A program made the translations under genes and the position numbers. From Thiohalomonas denitrificans (lineage in GTDB: Bacteria; Pseudomonadota; Gammaproteobacteria; Thiohalomonadales; Thiohalomonadaceae): a stretch of DNA of 64,000 bases. The first letter of the stretch is position 1. Every line of letters begins with the position of its first letter. Below are positions 1 through 9,064 of the stretch, piece by piece. The notes beneath the pieces were generated by a model that was given only the letters and a program-made list of their open reading frames with translations, was not told the DNA's origin and made no database searches. Where the stretch lies: contig NZ_FMWD01000007.1 of NCBI RefSeq assembly GCF_900102855.1, positions 45,178 through 109,177 of the forward strand. Reading direction: 5' to 3'.

Positions 1-83
1 TCTTCCACTCCCCGTGCGACCAGTCGGGCCATAGCTCCGGTGGCACCATGGCGACTGTAATAGAGGACAAGGACTTCCATCAT
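1..83 (-). CDS. wrbA: NAD(P)H:quinone oxidoreductase, WrbA type (N-terminal fragment)
   Basis: The first 27 codons of a minus-strand gene run off the left edge. The translation begins MMEVLVLYYSRHGATGAMAR, which matches the flavodoxin-like first strand and FMN phosphate-binding loop (YYSRHGAT) of WrbA flavoproteins. These reduce quinones by two electrons in the cytoplasm. Two adjacent ATGs are possible (83 and 80). A strong Shine-Dalgarno, GGAGGGAG, lies about 7 bases before the first, so 83 is chosen. Only the FMN loop is visible; the family call rests on this short stretch. Confidence 0.75.
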   Translation of the reverse strand, partial: MMEVLVLYYSRHGATGAMARLVARGVE

Positions 84-529
84 GTCAACACTCCCTCCAA
101 GGTATATGTGGCAGGAGCCCCTTGTTCGGCACTGACTTCAATGCCTTTCCTGGTTCAGGGCTCCATGGATTACGGTAAGGCGGGTTAATCATGGCGGACT
201 TGTTTTACGTGTCGAGATGGTCGATTGTAGCGTTTCAGCCGGAGTCGGGATGCAATTTTTTCACCTTGACAGTTTTTTCAATTCGGTGTTAGTTTGAACT
301 TATCCTAGCAGAAACAAGGGTGTACGGTGATTTCTAACTTTCGGGCAAGGGGCCTTCTGTCTCAGTATGCGGTTAATTCCCGTTCCCGATCAGGCAGCTA
401 TCACCCAGCGCCCGGACACGATATCTGCGCGCGAGATGTCAGGGAAACAGAATGACTATGCCTATACGATCCTGCGACTCGAACCTACCGCATTTGGAAG
501 GATCCACTCGCGACGGCACCCGGTTGTGG
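84..529. other. Intergenic region with a possible -35 element
   Basis: No gene is supported here. A perfect TTGACA lies at 266-271 on the plus strand in an AT-richer patch, but no good -10 hexamer stands at the right spacing (TTAGTT at 289-294 is weak). It may serve the lipoprotein gene downstream. Confidence 0.3.
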
Positions 530-820
530 ATGGAAACGACCATCCGAATGATTCCGCTTCTGTTTGCGATGGCCCTGGTGGCGTGTGCCAGCATGCCCCC
601 GGCGCAGGAAATGAGTGACGCCCGTCAGGCGATCCATGCGGCCAGGGAAGCCCACGCCGAGCGTCATGCCTCACAATACCTGGACCAGGCGGAAACTTTT
701 CTGGAGCAGGCCGCCCGTGACCTGGAGCATGGTGAATACGAGCGGGCACGCCGTTATGCCACAGCAGCCAAGGCCGCGGCGATCAGTGCGCGAGACCACG
801 CACTGGCCACTGCACAATAG
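530..820 (+). CDS. Small DUF4398-like outer-membrane lipoprotein
   Basis: A short lipoprotein with a hydrophobic signal ending in the lipobox LVAC (Cys about residue 19 from this start). It is followed by an Ala/Glu/Arg-rich helical region typical of DUF4398 proteins (repeated AAREAHAE and DLEHGEYERA-type heptads). Its role is unknown; relatives are periplasm-facing lipoproteins. Start choice is uncertain: an ATG at 452 has a better ribosome site (AGGGA at 441-445) but would put 26 polar residues before the signal, so 530 or 548 is preferred. The next gene encodes a similar helical lipoprotein with an added LysM domain, so the pair probably work together at the cell wall. Confidence 0.7.
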   Translation: METTIRMIPLLFAMALVACASMPPAQEMSDARQAIHAAREAHAERHASQYLDQAETFLEQAARDLEHGEYERARRYATAAKAAAISARDHALATAQ

Positions 821-900
821 CCGGAGTTCCATAACCTCTGATTCTGGTTAGGAATTTTGAGAACTGGGTCGCATTGACGTGGCCAATGGCCGATGCTAGT

Positions 901-930
901 TTGACGTCGAAGTAAACGGTCCAAAAAAAT
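901..930 (+). promoter_or_regulatory. Possible sigma-70 promoter before the LysM lipoprotein
   Basis: TTGACG at 901-906 is followed 18 bases later by AAAAAT (925-930), just upstream of an A/T-rich stretch and 45 bases before the gene. The -35 is good and the -10 poor, so this is tentative. Confidence 0.3.
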
Positions 931-974
931 AGAATTTTTTTCGATAAAATCAATCGTCCCGGAGCACAAGAACG

Positions 975-1607
975 ATGAAAATCTTGACGGTAATGAAGCA
1001 CTCGGCACTATTGGCGCTCGTCCTTGGATTTATGGTGGGCTGCGCCACCGCACCACAGCAAGAAGAGCCCGAGGGGCCGACAGTCGCCGAAGCACAGGCT
1101 GCGATCGATGCGGCCCACGCTGCGGTCGAGGAAGCCGAGGCCGCAGGCGCAGCCTGGCGGGATAGCGCAGACATGGTGAAGGAAGCGGAAGCGGCCCTCG
1201 CAGAGGGTGACACCATTAGTGCCGTCGAATTGGCCAATCGTGCTCGCCGTCAGGCCGAAAACGCCCTTGCCCAGAAGCGGCTTGAAGAGCGGCGCCTGGC
1301 GCAGCAGCGGGCGGAGCAGGAGCAGCAGCAGGCGCCCGGTTCCTATACGGTTGAGCGTGGTGATAGCCTGTGGAGCATCTCCGGCAAGAGCGACGTTTAC
1401 AACAACCCCTACAAATGGCCGCTTATCTATAAAGCCAACCGTGACAAGATTAGTGACGCTGATCTGATCTACCCGGGGCAGAACTTCACGATCCGTAACG
1501 ACTGGTCCGACGGTGAAGTTGATGCCGCTGTCGAGCATGCCCGTACCCGCGGTGCCTGGTCGCTGGGAGTTGTCGAAGAGTCTGACAGAGCCTACCTGGC
1601 GCGTTAA
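975..1607 (+). CDS. LysM-domain lipoprotein with DUF4398-like helical region
   Basis: A 210-residue lipoprotein. Residues 1-22 form a signal peptide with lipobox MVGC. Residues about 35-120 are Ala/Glu-rich helices like the upstream lipoprotein. A LysM peptidoglycan-binding domain follows at about 122-175 (SYTVERGDSLWSIS, then NPYKWPLIYKANRDKI and YPGQNFTI). It is probably anchored in the outer membrane and grips peptidoglycan. A clean rho-independent terminator follows directly, so the gene ends its transcript. The fold assignment is solid; a specific cellular role is not known. Confidence 0.9.
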   Translation: MKILTVMKHSALLALVLGFMVGCATAPQQEEPEGPTVAEAQAAIDAAHAAVEEAEAAGAAWRDSADMVKEAEAALAEGDTISAVELANRARRQAENALAQKRLEERRLAQQRAEQEQQQAPGSYTVERGDSLWSISGKSDVYNNPYKWPLIYKANRDKISDADLIYPGQNFTIRNDWSDGEVDAAVEHARTRGAWSLGVVEESDRAYLAR

Positions 1608-1629
1608 GACCGCTCGGCAAATCCCTGAC

Positions 1630-1657
1630 AAAAAACCCCGCTTCGGCGGGGTTTTTT
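1630..1657 (+). terminator. Rho-independent terminator
   Basis: Stem CCCCGC (1636-1641), TTCG tetraloop, GCGGGG (1646-1651), then six T. A run of six A on the left makes it usable on both strands. Confidence 0.92.
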
Positions 1658-1812
1658 GTTTGGTGCGTCAGGCATGGCGAAGCCTCCTCCTACTCCATCT
1701 TACCCGGTCGCGTGGCGGCAGGCCGGATGGGGCAGGCATAGGCAATTCGCTCGTTGCGCATCGGCGCGAGTGCTGGCAATGTATGGCGACGAACCGGCTG
1801 GAGGTGTGTTCC

Positions 1813-2286
1813 TTGCGTACGTTTCTTTTTCTGTTGCTCACTCTTTCTTTCAGCATGACGGCATTGGCCGAGGCCCGGTTGACGTTCGAAGATGTCAGTA
1901 GCGGTCAGACCCATAAACTTGCTGATTACCGGGGCAAATGGGTGGTGGTCAACTACTGGGCCACTTGGTGCCCACCGTGTCTCGAAGAGTTGCCCGAACT
2001 GGTGCACTTTCATGAAGAACACAAGGACTCCGATGCCGTAGTGGTAGGCATCAATATGGAAGATTTGGAAGGGGAGCGTTTGGGACGCTTTCTTGAGGAA
2101 AATCTGGTTACCTACCCGGTCGGCGTTCGTACGTCGGACGCCCAGATGATCGGTCCGATTCCAGGCCTGCCCACGACCTATCTTGTCTCCCCGGATGGGG
2201 TGGTGGTTGCCAGGGAGGTGGGGGCGATTACCAGCGACAGGCTTATTGAATTTATCGACGGCTTCGATCAGCAGGTCCGTCGGTAG
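1813..2286 (+). CDS. TlpA-like periplasmic thioredoxin-fold protein
   Basis: A secreted thiol-disulfide oxidoreductase of the TlpA/ResA type. After a signal peptide ending ALA-EA it has the thioredoxin active site WCPPC in NYWATWCPPCLEELPEL, and the cis-Pro segment GLPTTYLV near the C-terminus. It is likely to reduce disulfides in the periplasm, for example in cytochrome c or copper-site maturation. The start is set by the ribosome site: GGAGG at 1800-1804 stands 8 bases before a TTG at 1813, and starting there gives a compact signal peptide. An ATG at 1783 lacks a site. A second thioredoxin-fold gene lies downstream. Confidence 0.87.
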   Translation: MRTFLFLLLTLSFSMTALAEARLTFEDVSSGQTHKLADYRGKWVVVNYWATWCPPCLEELPELVHFHEEHKDSDAVVVGINMEDLEGERLGRFLEENLVTYPVGVRTSDAQMIGPIPGLPTTYLVSPDGVVVAREVGAITSDRLIEFIDGFDQQVRR

Positions 2287-2320
2287 TCGATAAAACGGCA
2301 CACCGGCAGATGCACTCGTG

Positions 2321-2349
2321 GTAGTGTCGTTATTCGGAAACCCTATAAT
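2321..2349 (+). promoter_or_regulatory. Possible promoter with consensus -10
   Basis: A perfect TATAAT stands at 2344-2349, 25 bases before the next start codon. No convincing -35 lies 16-18 bases upstream, so an activator may be needed, or the match may be chance. Confidence 0.35.
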
Positions 2350-2373
2350 AATTAAACGAGGATGGAGGTGAGT

Positions 2374-2895
2374 ATGCGCCGCTTGATGCCGGTATTCGTT
2401 TTGTTGTGGGGCTTGGTCGGACCGACTTACGCAGCGGGTGAACGGGATCCCTACCAGTACTTTTTCAATGAAACTTTCGGGGATTTCACCGAAGAGTTGC
2501 AACTCGCCAAGGACCAGGGGAAACAGGGCATTCTGCTCTTTTTCGAAATGGACGAGTGTCCGTTTTGCCACTGGATGAAAGACCACGTGCTCAACCGCGC
2601 TGATGTGCAAGAGTACTATCGCGAAAACTTTCTCAGCTTTCCCGTCGATATTGAGGGTGAGATTGAGATCACCTCATTTTCGGGCGAGCCTATGACGCAG
2701 AAAGACTTCGCCTTCAAGAAACATCGTGTGCGCGCTACACCGGTTTTTGCCTTCTTCGATCTGGAAGGAGAAAGAATCCACCGGTTCACCGGTCGTACCC
2801 GCGACAGTGAAGAGTTCATGCTTCTGGGCCGTTACGTTGCGGAGGGTCATTACCACGAAACCTCCTTCACCCGGTTCAAGCGCCAGCAGCGGTAA
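2374..2895 (+). CDS. Periplasmic thioredoxin-fold protein with CPFC active site
   Basis: A signal peptide (MRRLMPVFVLLWGLVGPTYA) is followed by a thioredoxin-like domain. This has the redox motif CPFC inside FFEMDECPFCHWMK and the cis-Pro segment RATPVFAFFD. Proteins of this kind (SoxW/thioredoxin_7-like) reduce periplasmic partners. The start at 2374 is preferred over an ATG at 2362 because GGAGGTG (2364-2370) fits it. It is followed after 5 bases by the TolC-type gene, so thioredoxin, TolC, HlyD and acylphosphatase probably form one transcript. The precise partner is unknown. Confidence 0.82.
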   Translation: MRRLMPVFVLLWGLVGPTYAAGERDPYQYFFNETFGDFTEELQLAKDQGKQGILLFFEMDECPFCHWMKDHVLNRADVQEYYRENFLSFPVDIEGEIEITSFSGEPMTQKDFAFKKHRVRATPVFAFFDLEGERIHRFTGRTRDSEEFMLLGRYVAEGHYHETSFTRFKRQQR

Positions 2896-2900
2896 CCGTT

Positions 2901-4208
2901 ATGAAGAAGAGAGTGCTGGGCGGTTGCCTCGCAACGGTGGCCCTGTTGCTGGTGGTCCGGATCTCGACGGCCGATACGGAACCGCTTCCTGAGCCCTTGA
3001 CACTGGAGCATGCCCTGTCTCTGGCAGAGAGAGGGCCGACGGACGTGGCACAGGCCCGTGCTGATTTGGAGTACAGCCAGGCGGAAGAGCGGTTGGCGCA
3101 ATCACGCACCGGTGTGAACGTGGCGCTGGAGGGCCGCTTGCGCTGGGTCGAACCGTCCGAGGTTGCCGCTGACCAGTCCAATGGCGATCACCGGGGTAGT
3201 CTGTTTGTCCGCAAGAACCTCTATGATTTCGGTCGCAGTGCTGCCGAGGAATCGGCCGCTGAGGGCCTTGGCAAGGCCAGCCGGTTGAGATATACCGATG
3301 TGGTACGGCAGCGGCGCATCGCCATCATGGAGGCCTATTTCGACGTTCTGCTGGCGGACCTGGAATTTGCGCGGGACAACGAGGAGATGGCCGTCGTTTA
3401 TGTCAGCTTGGACCGATTACAGGATCGGCATGAGTTGGGTCAGGTTTCCGATATCGACCTGCTGGAAATGGAAGCCGAGTACCAGGCAATACGCAAAAAG
3501 CGTGCTGCCAGTCAGGCGCGCCAGCGTTCAGCCCGTTCGCGGCTGGCGATCGCTTTGGGCCGTCCGGGAGAACTCTCTTCCGATCTCTCCCTTCCCGATC
3601 TTCCGCAACTGGATGGGGAATTGCCCGAATACGAGTCCCTGCTGAAAAAGGCACTGGCGGAGAATCCCGCCATTCGGGCCTTGCGGGCGGAAGTGAAAGC
3701 GGCCGAAAGTCGAATTGCGGGGGCGCGCGCTGGTCGCCGTCCCTATCTGGATGGCGAGCTTGAAGCCTCCACCTACTCCCGGGAAGCTGGCTCGCATGAT
3801 GATTGGCGCGCCGGCGTGGTACTGACGGTTCCTTTGTACAGCGGGGGTGCTGTCGGTGCGCAAATTGCCAGGGAGAAAGCCACTCTGAACCGGACTCGGG
3901 CCTCACTGGCTGCGGCGGAGGATGCTGTTCGGCAGGCATTGCTGGACAATTATCTTGACCTGGAGACACTGCAAGTGGATGCGGACCGGGTGCTGGCGCT
4001 TCAGGACTACCGCGACCTCTATCTCGACCGTAGCCGTACGATCTACGAATTGGAAGTAAAAACCGACCTCGGCGATGCCATGGTTCGACTTTCGGAGGCC
4101 CAAATCGAAGCCGCGAAGAACCGCTTTGGCCGTGTTTTGGCCTGGGAACGCTTGAAAGCGCTGGCCGGTGGACTGCCGAAGGCGTCCACATCTGCCGATG
4201 AAGGTTAG
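2901..4208 (+). CDS. TolC-family outer-membrane efflux protein
   Basis: 435 residues, the usual size of the TolC/OEP family. It has a signal peptide, a start box LTLEHALSLA, then two repeats of long alpha-helical coiled coil with beta segments (LFVRKNLYDFGRSAAE; VVLTVPLYSGGAVGAQI) that form the trimeric channel. It would be the outer-membrane exit duct for the adaptor encoded next. No inner-membrane pump gene is present in the cluster, so the partner pump must be elsewhere or the pair is shared. Start codon is 5 bases after the previous stop, which suggests translational coupling. Confidence 0.9.
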   Translation: MKKRVLGGCLATVALLLVVRISTADTEPLPEPLTLEHALSLAERGPTDVAQARADLEYSQAEERLAQSRTGVNVALEGRLRWVEPSEVAADQSNGDHRGSLFVRKNLYDFGRSAAEESAAEGLGKASRLRYTDVVRQRRIAIMEAYFDVLLADLEFARDNEEMAVVYVSLDRLQDRHELGQVSDIDLLEMEAEYQAIRKKRAASQARQRSARSRLAIALGRPGELSSDLSLPDLPQLDGELPEYESLLKKALAENPAIRALRAEVKAAESRIAGARAGRRPYLDGELEASTYSREAGSHDDWRAGVVLTVPLYSGGAVGAQIAREKATLNRTRASLAAAEDAVRQALLDNYLDLETLQVDADRVLALQDYRDLYLDRSRTIYELEVKTDLGDAMVRLSEAQIEAAKNRFGRVLAWERLKALAGGLPKASTSADEG

Positions 4209-4221
4209 GGGAGAAATGAGT

Positions 4222-4989
4222 ATGAGTAGGGTTTCCAATACGTTGCTGGGCGTCGCCTTGATGATGGCTGCCGCTCAAGCGATGGCTGAATCGTTCGAAG
4301 GCCAGCTGCGTTGGCTTCAGCGCGTTGAATTGAGCACGCTGGTTTCCGGTGTGGTGGAGCAGGTTGCCGTGGCCCCGGGGGATCGCGTGGCGAAAGGCGA
4401 TCTGCTGGTGCAGCTGGATCAGGGGGCCCTGCGCGCGGGGTTCAATCAGGCTGAGGCGGAGCTGGCCTTTCAGCAGGCAGCCCTGGAAGAAGCCGAACGT
4501 GAACTGGAGCGGACCCAGGAACTCTACGATAGGACACTGCTTTCGGACCACGACCTGGAGCTGGCCAGGATCAATGCGGTTCGTAGCAAAGCGGCGTACC
4601 AGCGCGCACAAGCACAATTGGCTGACGCCCGGGAACGGTTGCGTTACAGCGCGGTGCGGGCCCCCTTCGACGGGGTGGTGCTGAGGCGCAATGTTGAGCC
4701 GGGACAGATCGTGGTGACCCGGCTTCAGAGCGTTCCGCTGGTGACAATGGCCGGAACCGGAGAGCTGCTGGCCCGCATGGAGGCAGGTGCGGAGCAGCTG
4801 GCCGGCATAGAGGCGGCGGAGGAGATCCGGGTGCGGGTCGGGGACCGACAGTATCGCGGTGAGATCTACCATATCGGCGTCGAGCCGGTTGCCGCCGGCG
4901 GCGACCGCTACCCCGTGGATGTGGTGTTTTCACCCGACTCGGAGCGAACGCTCAGAATCGGTCAGCCGGTGGTCGTGGATTTTCCATGA
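4222..4989 (+). CDS. HlyD/MFP-family periplasmic adaptor
   Basis: A membrane-fusion (periplasmic adaptor) protein. It has a signal peptide ending AQAMA, a biotinyl-lipoyl-like half (VAPGDRVAKGDLLVQLD), a helical hairpin (residues about 70-120), the second lipoyl half (VRAPFDGVVLRRNVEPGQIV), and a beta-barrel domain. At about 256 residues it is short for the family and lacks the membrane-proximal extension. GGGGAG at 4208-4213 supports ATG 4222; an ATG at 4216 is also possible. It links an inner-membrane transporter to the TolC-type protein encoded upstream. Confidence 0.88.
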   Translation: MSRVSNTLLGVALMMAAAQAMAESFEGQLRWLQRVELSTLVSGVVEQVAVAPGDRVAKGDLLVQLDQGALRAGFNQAEAELAFQQAALEEAERELERTQELYDRTLLSDHDLELARINAVRSKAAYQRAQAQLADARERLRYSAVRAPFDGVVLRRNVEPGQIVVTRLQSVPLVTMAGTGELLARMEAGAEQLAGIEAAEEIRVRVGDRQYRGEIYHIGVEPVAAGGDRYPVDVVFSPDSERTLRIGQPVVVDFP

Positions 4990-5255
4990 GCCAGTGTCTG
5001 CGATGCCGCGTGAGCGGCCGGGTACAGGGAGTCTGGTATCGGGCTAGCACCCGTCGCCAGGCGCAGGCCCGGGGCGTGACCGGCTACGCCCGCAACCTCC
5101 CCGATGGCCAGGTGGAAGTGCTGGCTTGTGGTGAAAAGAGTGCTCTTGAGCAATTCAAGGGATGGCTGTGGGAAGGTTCCGATGCCGCAGACGTGGCCTT
5201 CGTGGAATGCCAGGCGGTAGAAGAGACGCCACCCCCGGATTTCTCAACACGCTAA
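4986..5255 (+). CDS. acyP: Acylphosphatase
   Basis: An 89-residue protein of the acylphosphatase family, which hydrolyses acyl phosphates in the cytoplasm. The two catalytic residues are visible: Arg in GRVQGVWYR (phosphate loop) and Asn in GYARNLPDGQVEV. Length is typical. Its ATG overlaps the stop of the adaptor gene (ATGA), so it is translationally coupled to the export operon although no functional link is obvious. Confidence 0.93.
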   Translation: MSQCLRCRVSGRVQGVWYRASTRRQAQARGVTGYARNLPDGQVEVLACGEKSALEQFKGWLWEGSDAADVAFVECQAVEETPPPDFSTR

Positions 5256-5279
5256 AGCATCGCCCTCGCAGGTCGGCCT

Positions 5280-5363
5280 TCAGGCCGTCAAAAACCTCGT
5301 TCAGCCCCCGTCGATCACCCTTCAGCCCGTCACAGACTTCGGTCAGCCCCCGCAGGCCGCTCT
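5280..5363 (+). repeat. Short tandem repeat, 21-bp period, 4 degenerate copies
   Basis: TCAGGCC/TCAGCCC boxes recur at 5280, 5301, 5322 and 5343, exactly 21 bases apart, in the gap between two convergent genes. Copies differ in their 3' halves. No coding role is apparent. Confidence 0.7.
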
Positions 5364-5386
5364 TCCGCCCGGCACCGAGAGCCCAA

Positions 5387-5941
5387 TCAGCGATACCAAC
5401 TCGCCCGAAGCTTGGTATAGACCCGCTGTGGATACCAGACCTTGCCGAGACTCCCGTTATATCGAGCCAGAGCCCGTGTAAGATCGCCGCGCTCGCGATC
5501 CAGGTAATACTTCAAAATGGTGCAGCCGAAGCGCAGGTTGGTGGCGATGTCGAACAGGTTGTCATCCGGCCTGCCGAGCTCTTTCAGCCAGAAGGGCATG
5601 ACCTGCATCAGCCCGCGGGCCCCGGCCTCGGAGATGGCAAAGCGGTCGAAGTTGCTTTCAGTGTCGATGACGGCCAGCACCAGCTCCGGGTCGAGGCCCG
5701 CCTGGTGGGCTTCGATGAAAGTGTGCTTGAGAATGGTGAGCCGCTCCTCCCTGTCGGTTACGCGGTTGGAGAGTCGCGTAGCCATGTCGGTGACCCAGAC
5801 CTCTACATCCCACCGATCGCCGTAATCAAATCCTTCCGCCAGTGCGTCCACCAGCCGATTTCTGAGTCGCGGGTCGACGTTATCACCCCAAACGGTCCCG
5901 GAAAGGAGTAGCAGCAGGAGCAGGACGATGAAGGTGCGCAT
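5387..5941 (-). CDS. Lytic transglycosylase (SLT domain)
   Basis: 184 residues: signal peptide (hydrophobic poly-Leu core, cleavage near VWG-D), a short helical region, then an SLT lysozyme-like domain. The catalytic Glu lies in DTESNFD, followed by the family motifs GARGLMQVMPF and the C-terminal ALARYNGS. It cleaves the glycan strands of peptidoglycan to 1,6-anhydro ends in the periplasm. It is convergent with the acylphosphatase operon. No lipobox is seen, so it is probably soluble. Confidence 0.92.
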   Translation of the reverse strand: MRTFIVLLLLLLLSGTVWGDNVDPRLRNRLVDALAEGFDYGDRWDVEVWVTDMATRLSNRVTDREERLTILKHTFIEAHQAGLDPELVLAVIDTESNFDRFAISEAGARGLMQVMPFWLKELGRPDDNLFDIATNLRFGCTILKYYLDRERGDLTRALARYNGSLGKVWYPQRVYTKLRASWYR

Positions 5942-6421
5942 ACCAGTAGTAACAGGAGTGAAGCATCAAGCTCCATTATACCGGTTAGGCCGTTTTGTGC
6001 ACGGAGGCTGTTCTCACCGACGGGCGCTGCTTACAAAAAGAAGGGTGGGCACGGGCTATAAAGACAACCCGTTGAACGGCGTGTTTTTCACCGTCTTTTA
6101 TATGTATGGCTGACGGCGTTCGGTCCGATCGCGTACGAACTAATCGGGTAATGGGAATACTCCGACAATCGGCCCTTGGCGGATCTGCCAGGGGCCGACT
6201 GAACCATTCGATGAGTGGGCCGGTTGCCAGCAGTGGCAATCAAGCCTCCCTGGGGGGATTCGGGGCGGCCCCCCTCTATCGTAGTGTCCGTAAAATTGTG
6301 ATGGACTTCACGTTTACCTTAGGTTAGTTTTTAAGACGTCATGGAATTACTCTCGCAGGCGCCGGGACAAACGGACCGACGCTGGGGCTGCGGAGTCGCC
6401 AGAAGAATAGGAGAGAGAAAC
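5942..6421. other. Intergenic region, no gene recognised
   Basis: About 480 bases between divergent genes. It holds a G/C-rich pairable stretch around 6174-6202 (GGCCCTTGGCGG / CCAGGGGCC). I see no clear promoter, RNA gene or conserved riboswitch core. Confidence 0.4.
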
Positions 6422-9058
6422 ATGTCCGGTAGAATACCCATTGTGAGCGCGATCGCGCTTGTGTTTGTTTTAAATGGTTGTGGTGGGGGTGGTGGTGGCA
6501 GCGTCGACGACCCAGGCACTCCTGAGCCGAGCACCACGGTAAAGAGCGTTTCTGGCAGCATAACCCTCTCTTCAGGTGGGGAGGCAACTGCCGGAAAGAG
6601 TGCTGAAGCGGCCAAGGGAGTCGCTCCGGAGACGGCCAGTATCACCATTCACTCCTATGAGTCTGATGGCACCCTTAGTGAAACACGGACGGTTGCGGCG
6701 GAAAGCGTTGGTGTGTTCTCCAGCCAAATTACGTTGCACAACGAGGGTGGTTATCTGGTTGTCGATGTAAAGAGTCCCGGCACGACAGGCTGGTCCAAAC
6801 GCGTCAACTACAGTGAACCGGCGGACGTCGATCTCAATGCAGTGCTGCGCACGGCACAAACTCAGGTGCAGAACCTCGATTCGCCGCTCAAAGCAAATGC
6901 TGAGGGTGGGGTTTTTAGCTTCGGTGTCGTGCGTTATGCCGACGGCACTCGGAAGGCCGTAGCCGGCACTAGTGCCCTCAAGGCCGCCAAGGCCGCCGAA
7001 GGTGCAGCGGGCATGGACCTGGAGATCGCCATCCCGCAACAGGCATTGCCGGACACGGATACACTGCGTGCCAATCTGGTGACGTTCGATCCGAACAACG
7101 CCGAAGATGCGCGCAGTTTCCCAGGTGATTACATCGATAGCGACGGGAACCGGCTTGTTTCTGTCGCCTTCGACAGTATCGAAGTAACGGACGAAGCAGG
7201 TTCCAGCGTAGCCGCACTGGCGCAGGACGCGCTGGAAACAGGGCGAGCAGTAAAGAGCGCTGAAACGGATGTTACGGTTCGGCGCTGGATCCCCTATGAG
7301 AGCTGCGCCTCAGTGGATTCGTTCTGGAGCCAGACAGGCCCCTCCGGAGAGTCCAACGGAAACACGATTCCCATTTACACCTACAGCCCGGTCAGCGGTT
7401 CTTGGATCCTGCTCGGTGATGGCACTGTTCAGACCTTTAATGGAAGCGACTACGACGAAGTTTCTACCTTTGATTCCACGAGCTGCACGAACGGAGATTA
7501 CTACCTTAATATTCATGTCAGCAGCGAGGAATACATCAACGCCTGGTGGAATCTCGACTATCCGCTGATGGTGACACAGCCGACTGAGGTTTGCGTCGAC
7601 ATCACGTTTACCGATGACTCGGCATCGGCCAACCCGCTCTCCGGCCTCTATGCAGAGCTCTCGGGGGCGGGTCTGAGCCGCGTGTCTGCCAGCACCAAGA
7701 GCAATGGTGTCGTTACGCTTAATTCCGTCGTCACTGAAAATGACATTCCCAGTACCGCGATGGTCAGCTACTGGAATCCGTACGATTACAGCTACCAGAC
7801 GAAAACCGATGTGCCGCTGGGTGCGAAAGAGGATAGTTGCGCGACGCACACGGTGGAGGTTGCCAAACCGAAGAGTTGCTATGTCTCGGGGACTGTCACC
7901 AAGAACGGAGAGGGCGTTGCCAATGAGTACGTCTGGGCATACAGCACCTCGCCTTATAGTTATGGATGGGCCTACACCGGAAGCGATGGCGGCTTCGAGA
8001 CGCGGGTTGCATGCGACGTCGAAATGGAGTTGTTCGTTGGCGACATCGCAAAGACATTCCGAGTCAATGACGTCATAAACGGCGATGAAAATTCGGATGG
8101 CGGCGATGTTGCTGATATGGGAACGATAGCGAAACCGAACACCGTTCCCACTGCATACGGTTATCTCAGCAGCACCAGCGTCAAGGCCAACACCACGACC
8201 GGGACCGCCAGCGCCACCGCCTACGTCTATGGTTACGACGCAGACGGGGCGGAGGACTACCCGCTTTCCTACACGCTGGAAGTCGGGGAGAGTGTCCATA
8301 CCGGATCCATCACACAAGCCGATAGCTACCAGGAAGTCAAGCTCACCGACTTGGTGGAAGGTGAGTACCCGGTGTCGCTGACCGTAACGGACGGGAAGGA
8401 TGAGGGACAGGCCGCACTCGGAACGCTGTCGGTGGCTCCGGCCGATGCCAATCGGCCGCCGGTGATTACATACGCCTACGCTTCGGTCGGTACCACAGTG
8501 CGGCTGAATCGGGACGGCAGCCTGCCTCTTATTACCCTCTACGCCTATGCGTACGATCCGGATGGTGGTACGACGACTGGTTCTTGGAGCTGTGATGCAT
8601 GCGTGGGTGATTTCGACCCCGCTGGGGCGTTCCAGGGTACCGCGTCCGCCGGAGATACGCTCACTTTCACCTATACAGCTGATGATGGAGGTGATCGCAA
8701 CAACACGGCGACGCGAACGACAACCGTGGAAGTACTGGCGGCTGACAATAAGGCACCGTATTTCACCTCAACAACACAGAGCGCTACGACCGTAAGCGAG
8801 CTGCCGGCCAACATCGATTTCGCGGTGACTGCCGATGACGATGATCAGGATGAGCTCAGCTTCGTCTGGAAGGTGGACGGTACCGTTGTTGGGACCGGTG
8901 ACACCCACACCTTTGCCGTACCTGACGATGCGACCGACGGGCAGAGCTTCACGATCATGGTCGAGGTGGATGATGGTTACGTAGAGATCCCGACCACGCA
9001 TACGTTCACTGTGACCTACAGCGAAATCAGTTCCGAAACCGAGGTCATCATCCGCTGA
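6422..9058 (+). CDS. Large surface lipoprotein with Ig/PKD-like repeats
   Basis: 878 residues from a start with a strong ribosome site (AGGAGAG 9 bases upstream). The signal ends in the lipobox LNGC, followed by six Gly, a flexible tether. The N-terminal part resembles a carboxypeptidase-regulatory-like beta domain; the C-terminal 300 residues read as successive Ig/PKD-like beta-sandwiches (PPVITYAYASVG, APYFTSTTQSATT, DDDDQDELSFVWKVDG). It has several Cys pairs, consistent with export. No catalytic domain is seen. It may be an adhesin or structural surface protein; function is not known. Confidence 0.8.
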   Translation: MSGRIPIVSAIALVFVLNGCGGGGGGSVDDPGTPEPSTTVKSVSGSITLSSGGEATAGKSAEAAKGVAPETASITIHSYESDGTLSETRTVAAESVGVFSSQITLHNEGGYLVVDVKSPGTTGWSKRVNYSEPADVDLNAVLRTAQTQVQNLDSPLKANAEGGVFSFGVVRYADGTRKAVAGTSALKAAKAAEGAAGMDLEIAIPQQALPDTDTLRANLVTFDPNNAEDARSFPGDYIDSDGNRLVSVAFDSIEVTDEAGSSVAALAQDALETGRAVKSAETDVTVRRWIPYESCASVDSFWSQTGPSGESNGNTIPIYTYSPVSGSWILLGDGTVQTFNGSDYDEVSTFDSTSCTNGDYYLNIHVSSEEYINAWWNLDYPLMVTQPTEVCVDITFTDDSASANPLSGLYAELSGAGLSRVSASTKSNGVVTLNSVVTENDIPSTAMVSYWNPYDYSYQTKTDVPLGAKEDSCATHTVEVAKPKSCYVSGTVTKNGEGVANEYVWAYSTSPYSYGWAYTGSDGGFETRVACDVEMELFVGDIAKTFRVNDVINGDENSDGGDVADMGTIAKPNTVPTAYGYLSSTSVKANTTTGTASATAYVYGYDADGAEDYPLSYTLEVGESVHTGSITQADSYQEVKLTDLVEGEYPVSLTVTDGKDEGQAALGTLSVAPADANRPPVITYAYASVGTTVRLNRDGSLPLITLYAYAYDPDGGTTTGSWSCDACVGDFDPAGAFQGTASAGDTLTFTYTADDGGDRNNTATRTTTVEVLAADNKAPYFTSTTQSATTVSELPANIDFAVTADDDDQDELSFVWKVDGTVVGTGDTHTFAVPDDATDGQSFTIMVEVDDGYVEIPTTHTFTVTYSEISSETEVIIR

Positions 9059-9064
9059 TGAACA

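Noticed and set aside
465..490. tRNA-like T-loop GGTTCGAGTCGCAGG on the minus strand
   Set aside because: No acceptor, D or anticodon arms at the right distances; it lies in and before a lipoprotein gene.
5162..5911. 249-codon plus-strand frame over the transglycosylase
   Set aside because: Antisense to the SLT-domain gene; the start overlaps acylphosphatase.
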